From: SAT2750 sp964476375
GTDB taxonomy: Bacteria > Planctomycetota > Planctomycetia > Pirellulales > Pirellulaceae
Direction of reading: 5' to 3'
NCBI GenBank assembly: GCA_964476375.1
Contig: CAYYZW010000171.1
Span: forward strand, 1-14,861
Length of the DNA stretch: 14,861 bases
Both the position numbers and the translations under genes were made by a program. The notes beneath the pieces are model-generated. The model ran no database searches. It was not told where the DNA came from and saw nothing but the letters and a program-made list of their open reading frames with translations. Positions within the stretch are counted from its first letter, which is position 1. Every line of letters begins with the position of its first letter. This document shows, piece by piece, positions 1 through 8,076 of the stretch.

Positions 1-452
1 ATATCAACGCCGAGGGCAAGCTGGTGCGGGATGAATCGGCAGGGCGGGGAGGCCATCATGGTCCCCAGCACCCGTTCGCCGTGATCACGCGGGATTCGGA
101 GCATCCCATCACCCGGGGAATGCCAAGCCAGTGGCTGCACGCCCAGGATGAGCTCTACGACCTGCTACGTGGTCCGGCCCAGAACATGCATGTCCTGGCC
201 ACGGCCTTTGCCTCCAAGGAGAAGGGAGGGACGGGCCGGCATGAGCCGATGATCTTCACGGTCGAGTTCGGCAAGGGCCGGGTACTGCATACACCGATGG
301 GGCATGGGGACTACTCGCAGGAATGTGTTGGTTTTATTGCCACCCTTCAGCGGGGCGCCGAGTGGGCAGCCACGGGCAAGGTGACGCAGAAGCTGCCGGC
401 GGATTTCCCCACTGCCGATGAGGTCAGCAAGCGAAAATTCGAGGAAAAGTAG
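1..452 (+). CDS. ThuA-like domain protein, 3' end (5' truncated by window edge)
   Basis: The frame is open from base 3 to a TAG at 450-452, leaving about 149 C-terminal residues with the start outside the window. Recognisable ThuA (trehalose-utilisation, class I glutamine amidotransferase-like) signatures run in order: G-G-H-H-G-P-Q-H-P-F, H-P-I-T-R-G, D-E-L-Y-D-L-L-R-G-P, V-L-A-T-A, T-G-R-H-E-P-M, G-K-G-R-V-L-H-T-P-M-G-H and Y-S-Q-E-C-V-G-F. An in-frame GTG at 24 lies inside the conserved domain and is not a real start. ThuA-like proteins are common in Planctomycetes, often near Gfo/Idh/MocA oxidoreductases as here (131-bp gap), and are presumed to act in sugar metabolism. The actual substrate is unknown, and whether an N-terminal signal peptide exists cannot be seen. 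Confidence 0.85.
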   Translation, partial: INAEGKLVRDESAGRGGHHGPQHPFAVITRDSEHPITRGMPSQWLHAQDELYDLLRGPAQNMHVLATAFASKEKGGTGRHEPMIFTVEFGKGRVLHTPMGHGDYSQECVGFIATLQRGAEWAATGKVTQKLPADFPTADEVSKRKFEEK

Positions 453-533
453 CGGGTGGGAGATCCAACTGGACTTTCCCCTTCTGCTGTGTTGTAATTC
501 GATTTATCCTGTCCGCCGTGAGATGGTGAAAAG

Positions 534-552
534 CCCGGGGCCTGTTCCCGGG
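534..552 (+). other. GC-rich hairpin between the ThuA-like and oxidoreductase genes
   Basis: Two copies of the palindrome CCCGGG (534-539 and 547-552) are separated by 7 nt and can form a 6-bp GC stem. No T-tract follows, so it is a poor intrinsic terminator. It could be a weak pause or mRNA-stability element ahead of the oxidoreductase, or chance in GC-rich DNA. Confidence 0.25.
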
Positions 553-568
553 ATCACGGTTTACTCCC

Positions 569-576
569 AAAGGAGG
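569..576 (+). promoter_or_regulatory. Strong Shine-Dalgarno for the oxidoreductase
   Basis: AAAGGAGG ends 7 nt before the ATG at 584. It is a near-perfect anti-16S match and fixes the start of the following gene, so that the twin-arginine motif sits at residues 6-7. Confidence 0.8.
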
Positions 577-583
577 CCAAGAA

Positions 584-2032
584 ATGGCTCGCCAGAATCG
601 TCGTCGTTTTCTCAAGAATGCAGCGGCTGCCGGAGCAGCTTTCCCCCTCTTTACGATTGCCGGCACCAAGTCATCGGGCGCGGTGCTGGGTGCCAACGAG
701 GCGGTTCGTATCGGCGTGGCAGGCATCAATGGCCGGGGGACATCCCATATCAGCGGCTTTGCTCCCCAGCAGGGTGTCGACGTGACCTACCTGATCGATC
801 CGGATTCGAGTCTCTTCGAGTCACGAAGCAAACGCGTGACCGATGCCGGGGGCGGCCAGAAGCCGACCTGTGTGCAGGATATCCGTAAAGCCCTGGAAGA
901 TCCCAACCTCGATGCGGTCTCGGTTGCCACCTGTAACCACTGGCACTCGCTGATCACCGTCTGGGCCTGCCAGGCGGGCAAGGATGTCTACGTGGAGAAG
1001 CCGATCAGCCATAACGTCTTCGAGGGCCGCCAGTGTGTTGAGGCGGCGCGCAAGTACAAGCGGATCGTGCAACATGGAACACAGCAGCGCAGTAGCGAGG
1101 GACGGGCCGGGCAGATTGCCGCCATCCAGTCCGGCAAGTACGGCAAGCTGCTGGTCTCCAAGGGTTATTGCTGCAAGCCGCGATGGTCGATTGGGACCAA
1201 GCCGATCAGCAAGCCGCCTGCCCACCTGGACTGGAATGTCTGGCTCGGCCCGGCACCGATGCAGGACTTTCATGGCAACCTGCATACCTATAACTGGCAC
1301 TGGTTCTGGGATACGGGCAATGGGGATACCGGGAACCAGGGTGTCCACGAGATGGATGTTGCCCGCTGGGCGATCAAGGACAGCACGCTTCCCAAGAGTG
1401 TCTGGAGTGTTGGCGGCCGGTACATTCCAGGGAGCAAGGACCAGGGCGAAACGCCCAACATGCAGCTGAGCGTCTACGACTATGGTGACACACTGCTGGT
1501 CTTTGAGACCCGTGGCCTGGTTGGCAAGTCGGGAGGACCACCGCGAAATGTGAGCAACGAGTTTTACACCAGCGAGGGTGTTATCCGTGACTGGAAGTTC
1601 CATCCCAACAATGGTGGTTCGGCCGTGAATATCTCCGGGGAGGACGTGGCTGTCACGCCCGGTGGTGCATTTGGCAGCTTCATCAACGCTGTCCGCAGCC
1701 GGAAACCGGAAGACGTCAACTGTGATGCGGAGGTAGCACACTACTCCAGTGCCCTCTGCCACCTTGGCAATATCTCTTACCGGCTCGGCAAAACGGTTTC
1801 CTTTGACCACAAGCTTGAACAGCTCAAGCAGAACAAGCAGGTGGCGGCCGCCTTTGAGACACTGACATCCAACCTCGAAGCGGTGGATGTGAATCTCGCC
1901 GGGAGCCAGTACATGCTGGGAAGCCAGCTGACGTTCGATCCGGTGGCAGAGCAGTTTGTCGGCAATGACGATGCCAACGCCCTGCTGACGCGGGAATACC
2001 GCAAGCCGTTTGTGGTGCCGAGAGAAGTTTAA
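584..2032 (+). CDS. Tat-exported Gfo/Idh/MocA family oxidoreductase
   Basis: A predicted 482-aa NAD(P)-dependent dehydrogenase of the Gfo/Idh/MocA superfamily, whose members oxidise, reduce or epimerise sugars and inositols. Residues 5-11 read N-R-R-R-F-L-K, a good twin-arginine motif, followed by a hydrophobic Ala-rich stretch to about residue 35, so the folded protein is probably exported by Tat. The Rossmann fold starts near residue 41 with V-R-I-G-V-A-G-I-N-G-R-G (41-52, cofactor loop). The family E-K-P motif is at 138-140, with Lys139 the usual catalytic/cofactor residue. N-Q-G-V-H-E-M-D-V-A-R-W (251-262) carries the conserved His255 and Asp258 of the C-terminal domain. Length is normal and nothing is broken. 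It follows the ThuA-like gene on the same strand and is closed by a strong terminator at 2069-2107. The substrate cannot be told from sequence. Confidence 0.9.
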   Translation: MARQNRRRFLKNAAAAGAAFPLFTIAGTKSSGAVLGANEAVRIGVAGINGRGTSHISGFAPQQGVDVTYLIDPDSSLFESRSKRVTDAGGGQKPTCVQDIRKALEDPNLDAVSVATCNHWHSLITVWACQAGKDVYVEKPISHNVFEGRQCVEAARKYKRIVQHGTQQRSSEGRAGQIAAIQSGKYGKLLVSKGYCCKPRWSIGTKPISKPPAHLDWNVWLGPAPMQDFHGNLHTYNWHWFWDTGNGDTGNQGVHEMDVARWAIKDSTLPKSVWSVGGRYIPGSKDQGETPNMQLSVYDYGDTLLVFETRGLVGKSGGPPRNVSNEFYTSEGVIRDWKFHPNNGGSAVNISGEDVAVTPGGAFGSFINAVRSRKPEDVNCDAEVAHYSSALCHLGNISYRLGKTVSFDHKLEQLKQNKQVAAAFETLTSNLEAVDVNLAGSQYMLGSQLTFDPVAEQFVGNDDANALLTREYRKPFVVPREV

Positions 2033-2068
2033 CTGAGGTCGGTGGTCGTTTCCCGGTAGCGATGAACC

Positions 2069-2107
2069 AGAGATGGAGGGTGCCCTGTGCCTTCCATCTC
2101 TTTTTTT
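2069..2107 (+). terminator. Intrinsic terminator after the oxidoreductase
   Basis: The left arm AGAGATGGA (2069-2077) pairs perfectly with TCCATCTCT (2093-2101). The stem can extend inward by about three further pairs, including a G-T wobble. Seven T follow or overlap the right arm (2101-2107). This is a textbook Rho-independent terminator, 36 nt after the TAA of the oxidoreductase. It also lies only 19 nt upstream of the next ATG. Confidence 0.85.
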
Positions 2108-2126
2108 CCGTGCAGGAATTGAAGTC

Positions 2127-3077
2127 ATGGCCGCGCCGTTTGATCCCTTCTCCGAGTGGCTGGAAATCGAGCCTCACGAGCACCCCGTCGATCATTATCG
2201 ATTGCTGGGACTTCGTCGTTTTGAATCCGATCCGGAAATGATCGAGGCGGCGGCGGATGAGCGGATGAAGAAGATCCGCAGCTTCCAGACGGGGCCCCGG
2301 GGACGTTTTACCCAGCCAATCCTGAACGCCCTCTCCCAGGCTCGCCTTTGTCTGGCCGACCCGGAGGAACGAGCCGGCTATGACGGGCAACTCCGTAGCG
2401 CCGAACAGGTGGAGAGCGAGCAACCGGAGGGGCTGCCAGTTGCAGAGACTGCTTTTGGAAATCTCTACTGGTCCGTCGACGACCTGGGGATCAGCGAACG
2501 GTCCACGGTACCATGGATTGTCGCGGCGGTAGTCCTTGTTGCCGCGGTCGGAATTGGTCTGATTATCCGCCAGGGGCAGTCCGGTACGGATCCGCCGGGG
2601 GAGCCGAAAGAAAACCAGCAGAAGGTTGTGGAAAAAAAACCCAGGGAAAAGCCAAAGCCCAAGAGGGTGCTGGTGCAACAGGAAGCGACAGGGGAGGTCC
2701 ACCTGAGCCCATCCACGGCCGAGCTGGTAGGTGGAAACATGCAGCGGGACCCGGATAAGACGGAGGTGTATGGTTGGAAGGAAACCAGTGACCTGGTTCG
2801 CTGGAGCTTCCGGATCGTGGCCAAGCCTGGGCCCTACATGGTGAAGGTGGAATATTCCGCCGACGAGCAATGGGAGGGAGGTGAATACAATCTCCAGCTG
2901 GACGACGAGAAGGCATCCTTTATGGATGTTGTCCCCGGCGAATCCAGTGTGAATGAAAAATTCCTGTTTATCCGAAGTACCGGTCCGCACACGCTTACCC
3001 TGCGGGCCAGCCGGATCACGGGAGACGAGCTGATGCGACTCCGCTCGATCGAGCTCGTTCCATCCGCTCGGGAGTGA
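2127..3077 (+). CDS. Single-pass membrane protein with J-like N-terminal domain and C-terminal beta-sandwich
   Basis: A predicted 316-aa protein of unknown function. Residues 1-90 form a degenerate J-like domain seen in many planctomycete proteins: H-Y-R-L-L-G-L (23-29), F-Q-T-G (53-56) where a true DnaJ has HPD, and a closing A-G-Y-D-G-Q-L (83-89). Without HPD it should not stimulate DnaK. A hydrophobic segment at about 128-147 is a likely membrane helix. A Lys/Pro/Glu-rich linker (about 160-182) resembles the stiff periplasmic linker of TonB. The last 125 residues alternate hydrophobic and polar residues and have Trp/Gly/Tyr patterns of a carbohydrate-binding-like beta-sandwich (inference). 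I chose ATG 2127 because AGGA lies at 2113-2116 and the family begins near D-P-F-x-x-W-L. An in-frame ATG at 2073 falls inside the terminator stem. Likely monocistronic; topology with the C-terminus outside is inferred. Confidence 0.7.
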   Translation: MAAPFDPFSEWLEIEPHEHPVDHYRLLGLRRFESDPEMIEAAADERMKKIRSFQTGPRGRFTQPILNALSQARLCLADPEERAGYDGQLRSAEQVESEQPEGLPVAETAFGNLYWSVDDLGISERSTVPWIVAAVVLVAAVGIGLIIRQGQSGTDPPGEPKENQQKVVEKKPREKPKPKRVLVQQEATGEVHLSPSTAELVGGNMQRDPDKTEVYGWKETSDLVRWSFRIVAKPGPYMVKVEYSADEQWEGGEYNLQLDDEKASFMDVVPGESSVNEKFLFIRSTGPHTLTLRASRITGDELMRLRSIELVPSARE

Positions 3078-3103
3078 TCTCTTTCTGGAAGGTTTCCCAC
3101 TCC
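3071..3103 (+). terminator. Possible weak terminator or nested hairpin after the J-like gene
   Basis: GGAGTG (3071-3076) pairs with CACTCC (3098-3103), and an inner GGAA/TTCC stem (3087-3090 with 3094-3097) nests inside. The outer arm overlaps the TGA stop. There is no T-tract, so termination would be weak or need Rho. Confidence 0.3.
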
Positions 3104-3141
3104 GCCCGGATTGCATTGGGGTTGCTGGCGGTGAAGGTTCG

Positions 3142-3147
3142 TATAAT
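3142..3147 (+). promoter_or_regulatory. Candidate -10 box for module 1
   Basis: A perfect TATAAT stands in otherwise GC-rich DNA, 51 nt before the start at 3199. The nearest -35-like hexamers are TTGCTG (3122-3127, spacer only 14) and TTGGGG (3116-3121, spacer 20), neither ideal. It follows the end of the J-like gene, which fits a new transcription unit starting here. Confidence 0.4.
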
Positions 3148-3198
3148 AAAACGGCTGGTACGGTCCCGGTGCTTTCCCCGCTTGGAAACAATGGCGAC

Positions 3199-6100
3199 AT
3201 GATGAAATGGCTGGCACGAATCCCAGGAAGCAGGCTGCTGGTGCACCTGATCGTTCTGTTCGGGGTGCCTGCCCTGGCATGCCCGCTGTGGGGCCAGCCG
3301 CCGGTGGTTGATTTTAACCGGGATATCCGGCCCATCCTGGCCAACTCCTGTTACAGGTGCCATGGTCCGGACGAGGAGAATCGGCAGGCCGGCCTGCGCC
3401 TGGACATCGAGCAGCAAGCAAAATCCCGGCTCGAGTCCGGCAGCCTGGCCATTGTCCCGGGGAATCGCCGCCGCAGCGAACTTTACCGGCGGATCAGCTC
3501 CGCTGACCCAGCAGAGCGGATGCCACCGGAGCGGTTTGTCGAGGTTCATGGTTACTCGCTGACAGCCCGGCAGATTGAAATGATCGGTACCTGGATCGAC
3601 CTGGGGGCCCGCTGGAATCAACACTGGTCCTATATTCCCCCGCAGCGCCCCCACCTGCCGGAGATCATCGACCGTTCCTGGCCGAAAACCCCGGTTGACT
3701 CGTTCATCGGGGCTCGCATGCAGCGGGCCGGCATGGCCCCGGCCGGGAGGGCATCCCGCTCGGACCTGTTTCGGCGGGTAACACTGGACCTGACCGGACT
3801 GCCCCCGACCGTCCCCCAGCTCGAGGCCTTCCTGGCCGACCAGGATCCGGCTGCCTACTCGCAGCTGGTGGATCGCCTGCTCGCCTCACCCCGCTTTGGC
3901 GAGCGATTTGCCGTCCACTGGCTGGACCTGGCACGCTATGCCGACACCCATGGCTACCATATCGATAACCGCCGGGACATGTGGCGCTGGCGGGACTGGG
4001 TGATCCAGGCGTTCAACCGTGACATGCCCTACGACCAGTTCACCATTGAGCAACTGGCCGGGGACCTGCTGCCGGAGGCGACCGTGGACCAGCGGCTGGC
4101 GACCGGGTTTCACCGCAACACGATGCTCAATTTCGAGGGAGGAGCGATCGCCGAGGAGTACTTGAGCGAGTACGTCGTGGACCGGGTGATTACCACCGCG
4201 ACCGTCTGGCTGGGCCAGACGATGGAATGCTGTCGCTGCCACGACCACAAGTATGATCCGCTCAGCCAGCGGGATTTTTATGGCCTCTACGCCTATTTCA
4301 ACAATATTGATGAGCTGGGACTCGATGGCCGAACGGGCAATGCAGAACCGCTGCTCAAGTCACCGACACCGCTCCAGGAAGAGGCCGTCCGCGTGTCTCG
4401 CCTGCAGCTTTCAGAGACCGGGCAGCAACTGGAAAAGCGCCGAAAGGGGATCACGCTGGATCTGGATCGCTGGCAGCAGCGTATCCGTGGGGGAGTCGAG
4501 AAAATGCCCGGGCCACCATCGGACGTGATCTCGGCCTGGCCGTTGGACCTGGCGGGGGGACAACAGGTTCTCGACCGTGCTGAGGGGAAAAAGCACGGCA
4601 CGCTCCATGGCGATGCTGTCTACATCCCGGGCAAGTACGGGGAGGCCCTGCTTTTTGATGGGGCAAAGTACATTGAGGTGGCCGGGGCTGCGGCGCTGGA
4701 TACTGATTCCCGCTTTACACTCTCAAGCTGGATATTTCCAACGTCCAGGGATGAGATGGCGATACTCTCACGGGGAGAATCCGGAGTCCAGCAGCGGGGG
4801 TACCAGGTCCTGCTGGATGATGCCCGGCTGGTCATCAGGCTCGTTAACCAGCCCCGCATCAGCCTGGTGGACGTGGTGACAGGGGAGCCGTTATCACTCA
4901 ATAGCTGGCACCACGTGGCAGTCACCAGCGATGGCACGGGGAAAGCGGCGGGCGTGTCGGTCTATGTTGACGGAAAGCCACAGCCGGTCCAGGTTCGCGC
5001 CGATTCACTCGCCGGGTCGATCGCCACCGAGAGCGCCTTGCTGATTGGCGCCCACGACAAGACCATGGCCTTTCGAGGCATGATCGACGATGTGCGATTT
5101 TACCGCCGGCAGCTCAGTAGGGGCGAGGTCGGTCGGCTGGCAGGGGGCAACCCGATTCGCGAGATCATTGACCTGGCCGAAACGGAAAGGACGGCAGCAC
5201 AGCATAAGCAGTTGCAGACCTATTACCTGGAACATCATGACGACCAATACAGGCGGCTATGGAAGCGACAGAGAGAGCTGGAGGATACTCTCCTGAAGCT
5301 CGAGAAGGAGATTGCCACCACGATGGTGATGCGGGAACGGGACAGTGTCCGAGAGACCTTCCTGCTTGCTCGTGGAGATTACCAGCAGAAGAGAGAACGC
5401 CTGGGGCCGGCGCTGCCGGGTGTCCTGGCCAATCCCGATACGGCAATCGAGGAGAATCGGCTGGGCCTGGCCCGCTGGCTTGTTGATCGCCGCAATCCGC
5501 TGACTTCCCGGGTCGCAGTCAACCGGTTCTGGCTTCTCCTGTTCGGCCAGGGGCTGGTGCGGACACCGCGTGATTTCGGTACCCGTGGGGAGTGGCCGAC
5601 GCATCCGGACCTGCTCGACTGGCTGGCCGTGGAGTTCATCGAAAGCGGCTGGGATGTCAAGCAGCTTGTCCGCTTGATCGTGCTTTCAGCAACCTACCAG
5701 CAGGCCAGCCGGGTGGCTCCAGAACGGCGGCTGGCGGATCCGGAAAACCGTTTCTGGTCCCGCGCCCCCCGCTTGCGGCTGGATGCGGAAGTCATTCGTG
5801 ACCAGGCGCTGGCGATTGGCGGCCTGCTCGATGTTCGTATCGGTGGCATGAGTGTCTATCCCTATCACCCACCCGGGCTCTGGAGAGAGGTTTCTTTTAA
5901 CCCGCGGGACTTTACCGCCCAGGTTTACCTGCCAAGCAGTGGGCAGGACCTTTTTCGCCGAAGTCTTTACACGTTCTGGAAAAGGACGGTTCCCCCGCCC
6001 GCGCTAGCTGTCTTCGATGCTCCCAACCGGGAGACCTGTGTTGTCCAGAGGCCCCGCACCACCTCCCCGTTGCAGGCGCTGGTGCTGATGAATGACCCGA

Positions 6101-6411
6101 CGTACGTGGAAGCCGCTCGCTGCCTGGCCGACCGGCTGCTCGGGGAGACTGCTGGGGACGACCACCAGCGACTGGGCCGGGCCATGCAGACCATCCTGTC
6201 CCGCCCGGCCACCCCGGCGGAAGTGACCGTGCTGGCGGATGTGCTCAGGCAGCAGCGAACACTTTTCAGAGAGGATCCAGAGGCGGCCCGGGCGCTGGTC
6301 ACGGTCGGTGACTCGGTGCGGCGGGTGGGGACGAACAGTGTCGAGCTGGCATCCTGGACCACCCTGGTTGCAATGATCCTGTTGACCGATGAAGCCATCC
6401 ACAAACCATAA
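3199..6411 (+). CDS. PSCyt1-DUF1549(PSCyt2)-LamG-DUF1553(PSD1) protein, module 1
   Basis: A predicted 1070-aa exported planctomycete protein. Start ATG 3199 is followed by a Sec-type signal peptide ending near W-G-Q (residue 33); a GTG at 3169 has no ribosome site. PSCyt1 comes next, with a c-type heme motif C51-Y-R-C54-H55. DUF1549/PSCyt2 spans about 145-375 (D-L-A-R-Y-A-D, E-Q-L-A-G-D-L-L-P) and ends with a second CxxCH, C344-C-R-C347-H348, then D-H-K-Y-D-P. A LamG/concanavalin-like domain occupies about 445-645, ending in I-D-D-V-R-F-Y, and probably binds carbohydrate. A short charged helical region (about 660-710) leads into DUF1553/PSD1 (about 753-1045; N-P-L-T-S-R-V-A-V-N-R-F-W, S-A-T-Y-Q-Q-A-S, S-P-L-Q-A-L). 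The family's activity is unknown to me; heme binding is inferred from motifs. The DUF1501 gene follows 14 nt downstream. Confidence 0.88.
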   Translation: MMKWLARIPGSRLLVHLIVLFGVPALACPLWGQPPVVDFNRDIRPILANSCYRCHGPDEENRQAGLRLDIEQQAKSRLESGSLAIVPGNRRRSELYRRISSADPAERMPPERFVEVHGYSLTARQIEMIGTWIDLGARWNQHWSYIPPQRPHLPEIIDRSWPKTPVDSFIGARMQRAGMAPAGRASRSDLFRRVTLDLTGLPPTVPQLEAFLADQDPAAYSQLVDRLLASPRFGERFAVHWLDLARYADTHGYHIDNRRDMWRWRDWVIQAFNRDMPYDQFTIEQLAGDLLPEATVDQRLATGFHRNTMLNFEGGAIAEEYLSEYVVDRVITTATVWLGQTMECCRCHDHKYDPLSQRDFYGLYAYFNNIDELGLDGRTGNAEPLLKSPTPLQEEAVRVSRLQLSETGQQLEKRRKGITLDLDRWQQRIRGGVEKMPGPPSDVISAWPLDLAGGQQVLDRAEGKKHGTLHGDAVYIPGKYGEALLFDGAKYIEVAGAAALDTDSRFTLSSWIFPTSRDEMAILSRGESGVQQRGYQVLLDDARLVIRLVNQPRISLVDVVTGEPLSLNSWHHVAVTSDGTGKAAGVSVYVDGKPQPVQVRADSLAGSIATESALLIGAHDKTMAFRGMIDDVRFYRRQLSRGEVGRLAGGNPIREIIDLAETERTAAQHKQLQTYYLEHHDDQYRRLWKRQRELEDTLLKLEKEIATTMVMRERDSVRETFLLARGDYQQKRERLGPALPGVLANPDTAIEENRLGLARWLVDRRNPLTSRVAVNRFWLLLFGQGLVRTPRDFGTRGEWPTHPDLLDWLAVEFIESGWDVKQLVRLIVLSATYQQASRVAPERRLADPENRFWSRAPRLRLDAEVIRDQALAIGGLLDVRIGGMSVYPYHPPGLWREVSFNPRDFTAQVYLPSSGQDLFRRSLYTFWKRTVPPPALAVFDAPNRETCVVQRPRTTSPLQALVLMNDPTYVEAARCLADRLLGETAGDDHQRLGRAMQTILSRPATPAEVTVLADVLRQQRTLFREDPEAARALVTVGDSVRRVGTNSVELASWTTLVAMILLTDEAIHKP

Positions 6412-6425
6412 GGGAGACGGTGCAG

Positions 6426-7874
6426 ATGCCGCTTGGCAGGGACTACCAGGAATTGATCACGAGACGGCACTTTTTTGGCCGTTCTGCCGGTGGGATCGGT
6501 GTTGCCGCGCTGGCCACTTTGCTGGAAGGATCCCTCCCTGCTGCTCCCCCCGTTGCCTGGCCTGCCCTGCCCGGTCTTCCTCACCATCCGCCACGTGCCA
6601 AGCGGGTGATTTTCATGCACCAGTCCGGGGCCCCGTCCCAACTGGACCTGTTCGATCCCAAGCCACAGCTGGACGAGTGGCATGGCCAGGAGATCCCGGA
6701 TTCGGTCCGGCAGAAGCAGCGGCTGACGGACATGACAGCGAACCAGGAGAGGAAACCGGTAACGCAGTCCCTGTTCCGTTTCGCCCGCCATGGAGCCAGC
6801 GGGACGTCGGTCAGTGAGTTGCTTCCCTTTACCGCCCGCGTGGTGGATGACCTCTGCGTGGTCCGCTCGCTCCATACCGAGGCGATCAATCACGACCCGG
6901 GGATCACGTTTTTTCAGACCGGCAGCCAGCAGCCCGGACGGCCGAGCATGGGATCCTGGTTAAGCTATGGACTGGGGAGTGAAAACGACAACCTGCCGGC
7001 CTTCACCGTCCTGATTTCCGGTGGCCAGCCAGGTGACCAGCCGTTAATGGGACGGCTCTGGGGTTCCGGGTTCCTGGCCTCCAGGCACCAGGGGGTGAAT
7101 TTCCGGGGAGTGGGAGATCCGATCCTGTACCTGAAGAACCCGCCCGGTATCAACTCGCAGCGTCGCCGGGTGATGCTTGACGGGATGGCCAGGTTGAATC
7201 GACTTCAACAGGAAGCCTTTGGGGACCCGGCCATCGAGGACCGGATTGCCCAGTTCGAGATGGCCCACCGGATGCAGATGTCGGTTCCTGAACTGGTGGA
7301 TCTGGCGGATGAACCGGAACGGACCTACCAGTTGTATGGGGAGGAGGCGCGGATGCCGGGAACGTATGCCGCCAATTGCCTGCTTGCCCGCCGCCTGGTG
7401 GAGCGAGGTGTTCGCTTTGTCCAGCTCTATCATCGTGGCTGGGATCATCATTCCAGCCTGCCTGGCCGGATCCGCACCAAGTGCCAGCAGACAGACCAGC
7501 CCTCGGCCGGCCTGGTCGAGGATCTCAAGCAGCGGGGCCTGCTGGAGGACACACTGCTTGTCTGGGCCGGGGAATTTGGACGTACCGTCTACTGCCAGGG
7601 CGATTTACAGATGGATGATTATGGAAGGGATCATCATCCACGCTGTTTCAGTGCCTGGCTCTCCGGGGGTGGTCTCAAGCGGGGTCTGACCTATGGCGTG
7701 ACAGATGATTTCTCGTACAACATCACCGAGAACCCGGTTCATGTGCATGATCTCCAGGCGACCATTCTGCACCTGCTGGGGATTGATCATGAAAGGCTGA
7801 TTTACCGGTTTCAGGGGCGGGACCACCGGCTTACCGATATCGGAGGCCGGCTGGTCAAGGACCTGCTTGCCTAG
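6426..7874 (+). CDS. DUF1501 family protein, module 1
   Basis: A predicted 482-aa protein of the DUF1501 family, which has been grouped with the alkaline phosphatase/sulfatase fold; no activity is established. T-R13-R14-H-F-F followed by a hydrophobic stretch to about residue 33 is a probable Tat signal. Family motifs are G-A-P-S-Q-L-D-L-F-D (68-77), V-V-R-S-L-H-T-E, G-S-W-L-x-Y-G-L-G-S-E-N, G-W-D340-H341-H342, E-F-G-R-T and G-R-D402-H403-H404, and the C-terminal H-D-L-Q-A-T-I-L-H-L-L-G-I-D-H-E-R with F-Q-G-R. The Asp/His clusters look like metal-site residues (inference). AGGGAG at 6411-6416 is 9 nt before ATG 6426, better than 3 nt before an in-frame GTG at 6420. It is almost certainly co-transcribed with the preceding gene. 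Confidence 0.88.
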   Translation: MPLGRDYQELITRRHFFGRSAGGIGVAALATLLEGSLPAAPPVAWPALPGLPHHPPRAKRVIFMHQSGAPSQLDLFDPKPQLDEWHGQEIPDSVRQKQRLTDMTANQERKPVTQSLFRFARHGASGTSVSELLPFTARVVDDLCVVRSLHTEAINHDPGITFFQTGSQQPGRPSMGSWLSYGLGSENDNLPAFTVLISGGQPGDQPLMGRLWGSGFLASRHQGVNFRGVGDPILYLKNPPGINSQRRRVMLDGMARLNRLQQEAFGDPAIEDRIAQFEMAHRMQMSVPELVDLADEPERTYQLYGEEARMPGTYAANCLLARRLVERGVRFVQLYHRGWDHHSSLPGRIRTKCQQTDQPSAGLVEDLKQRGLLEDTLLVWAGEFGRTVYCQGDLQMDDYGRDHHPRCFSAWLSGGGLKRGLTYGVTDDFSYNITENPVHVHDLQATILHLLGIDHERLIYRFQGRDHRLTDIGGRLVKDLLA

Positions 7875-8076
7875 CTTTCCTGGTTCCCGAAAACCCTGCG
7901 AACCTGTCCTTTCTGGGCTGTTTCCGCGATATCTCCAGCGACTTCAAACTGGAGCCATAAAGATTGGTGGGCTGTAACAATCAGCAAATGCCAGAACAAT
8001 AGATGATAGAATAGATGGTGCTCTGCGGGCCTCTTTTTTCGGACAGGTAGAGTATTGCCCGGCAGAAACGGGAAAG
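7875..8076 (+). promoter_or_regulatory. Intergenic region with a candidate extended -10 promoter for module 2
   Basis: A 202-bp gap separates the two modules. TAGAAT at 8007-8012 is preceded by TG at 8004-8005, an extended -10 arrangement, about 65 nt before the next gene; no convincing -35 is present. A 6-bp inverted repeat (7933-7938 with 7949-7954, 10-nt loop, no T-tract) is too weak to call a terminator. GGGA at 8070-8073 serves as ribosome site. Nothing else is recognised. Confidence 0.35.

Noticed and set aside
2073..2126. Upstream ATG giving an 18-residue longer J-like protein
   Set aside because: The ATG lies within the left arm of the terminator stem, has no good ribosome site, and the extension does not match the family start.
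821..2128. Minus-strand open frame of 435 codons
   Set aside because: It is antisense to the oxidoreductase and its terminator. The translation is rich in His, Arg and Pro without any recognisable domain, typical of a shadow frame in GC-rich coding DNA.
3169..3198. GTG start for the module 1 large protein
   Set aside because: No ribosome site precedes it, and the extra ten polar residues would spoil a standard signal peptide beginning at ATG 3199.
1824..3344. Minus-strand open frame of 506 codons
   Set aside because: It runs antisense across parts of three clear plus-strand genes and their intergenic signals and shows no family resemblance.
6626..6655. Sulfatase-type active-site motif C-x-P-S-R in the DUF1501 protein
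   Set aside because: The loop reads G-A-P-S-Q, with neither the Cys/Ser first position nor the Arg needed for formylglycine formation, so it is not a sulfatase site.
7933..7954. Terminator after module 1
   Set aside because: Only a 6-bp stem with a 10-nt loop and no T-tract, 59 nt past the stop; too weak to call.
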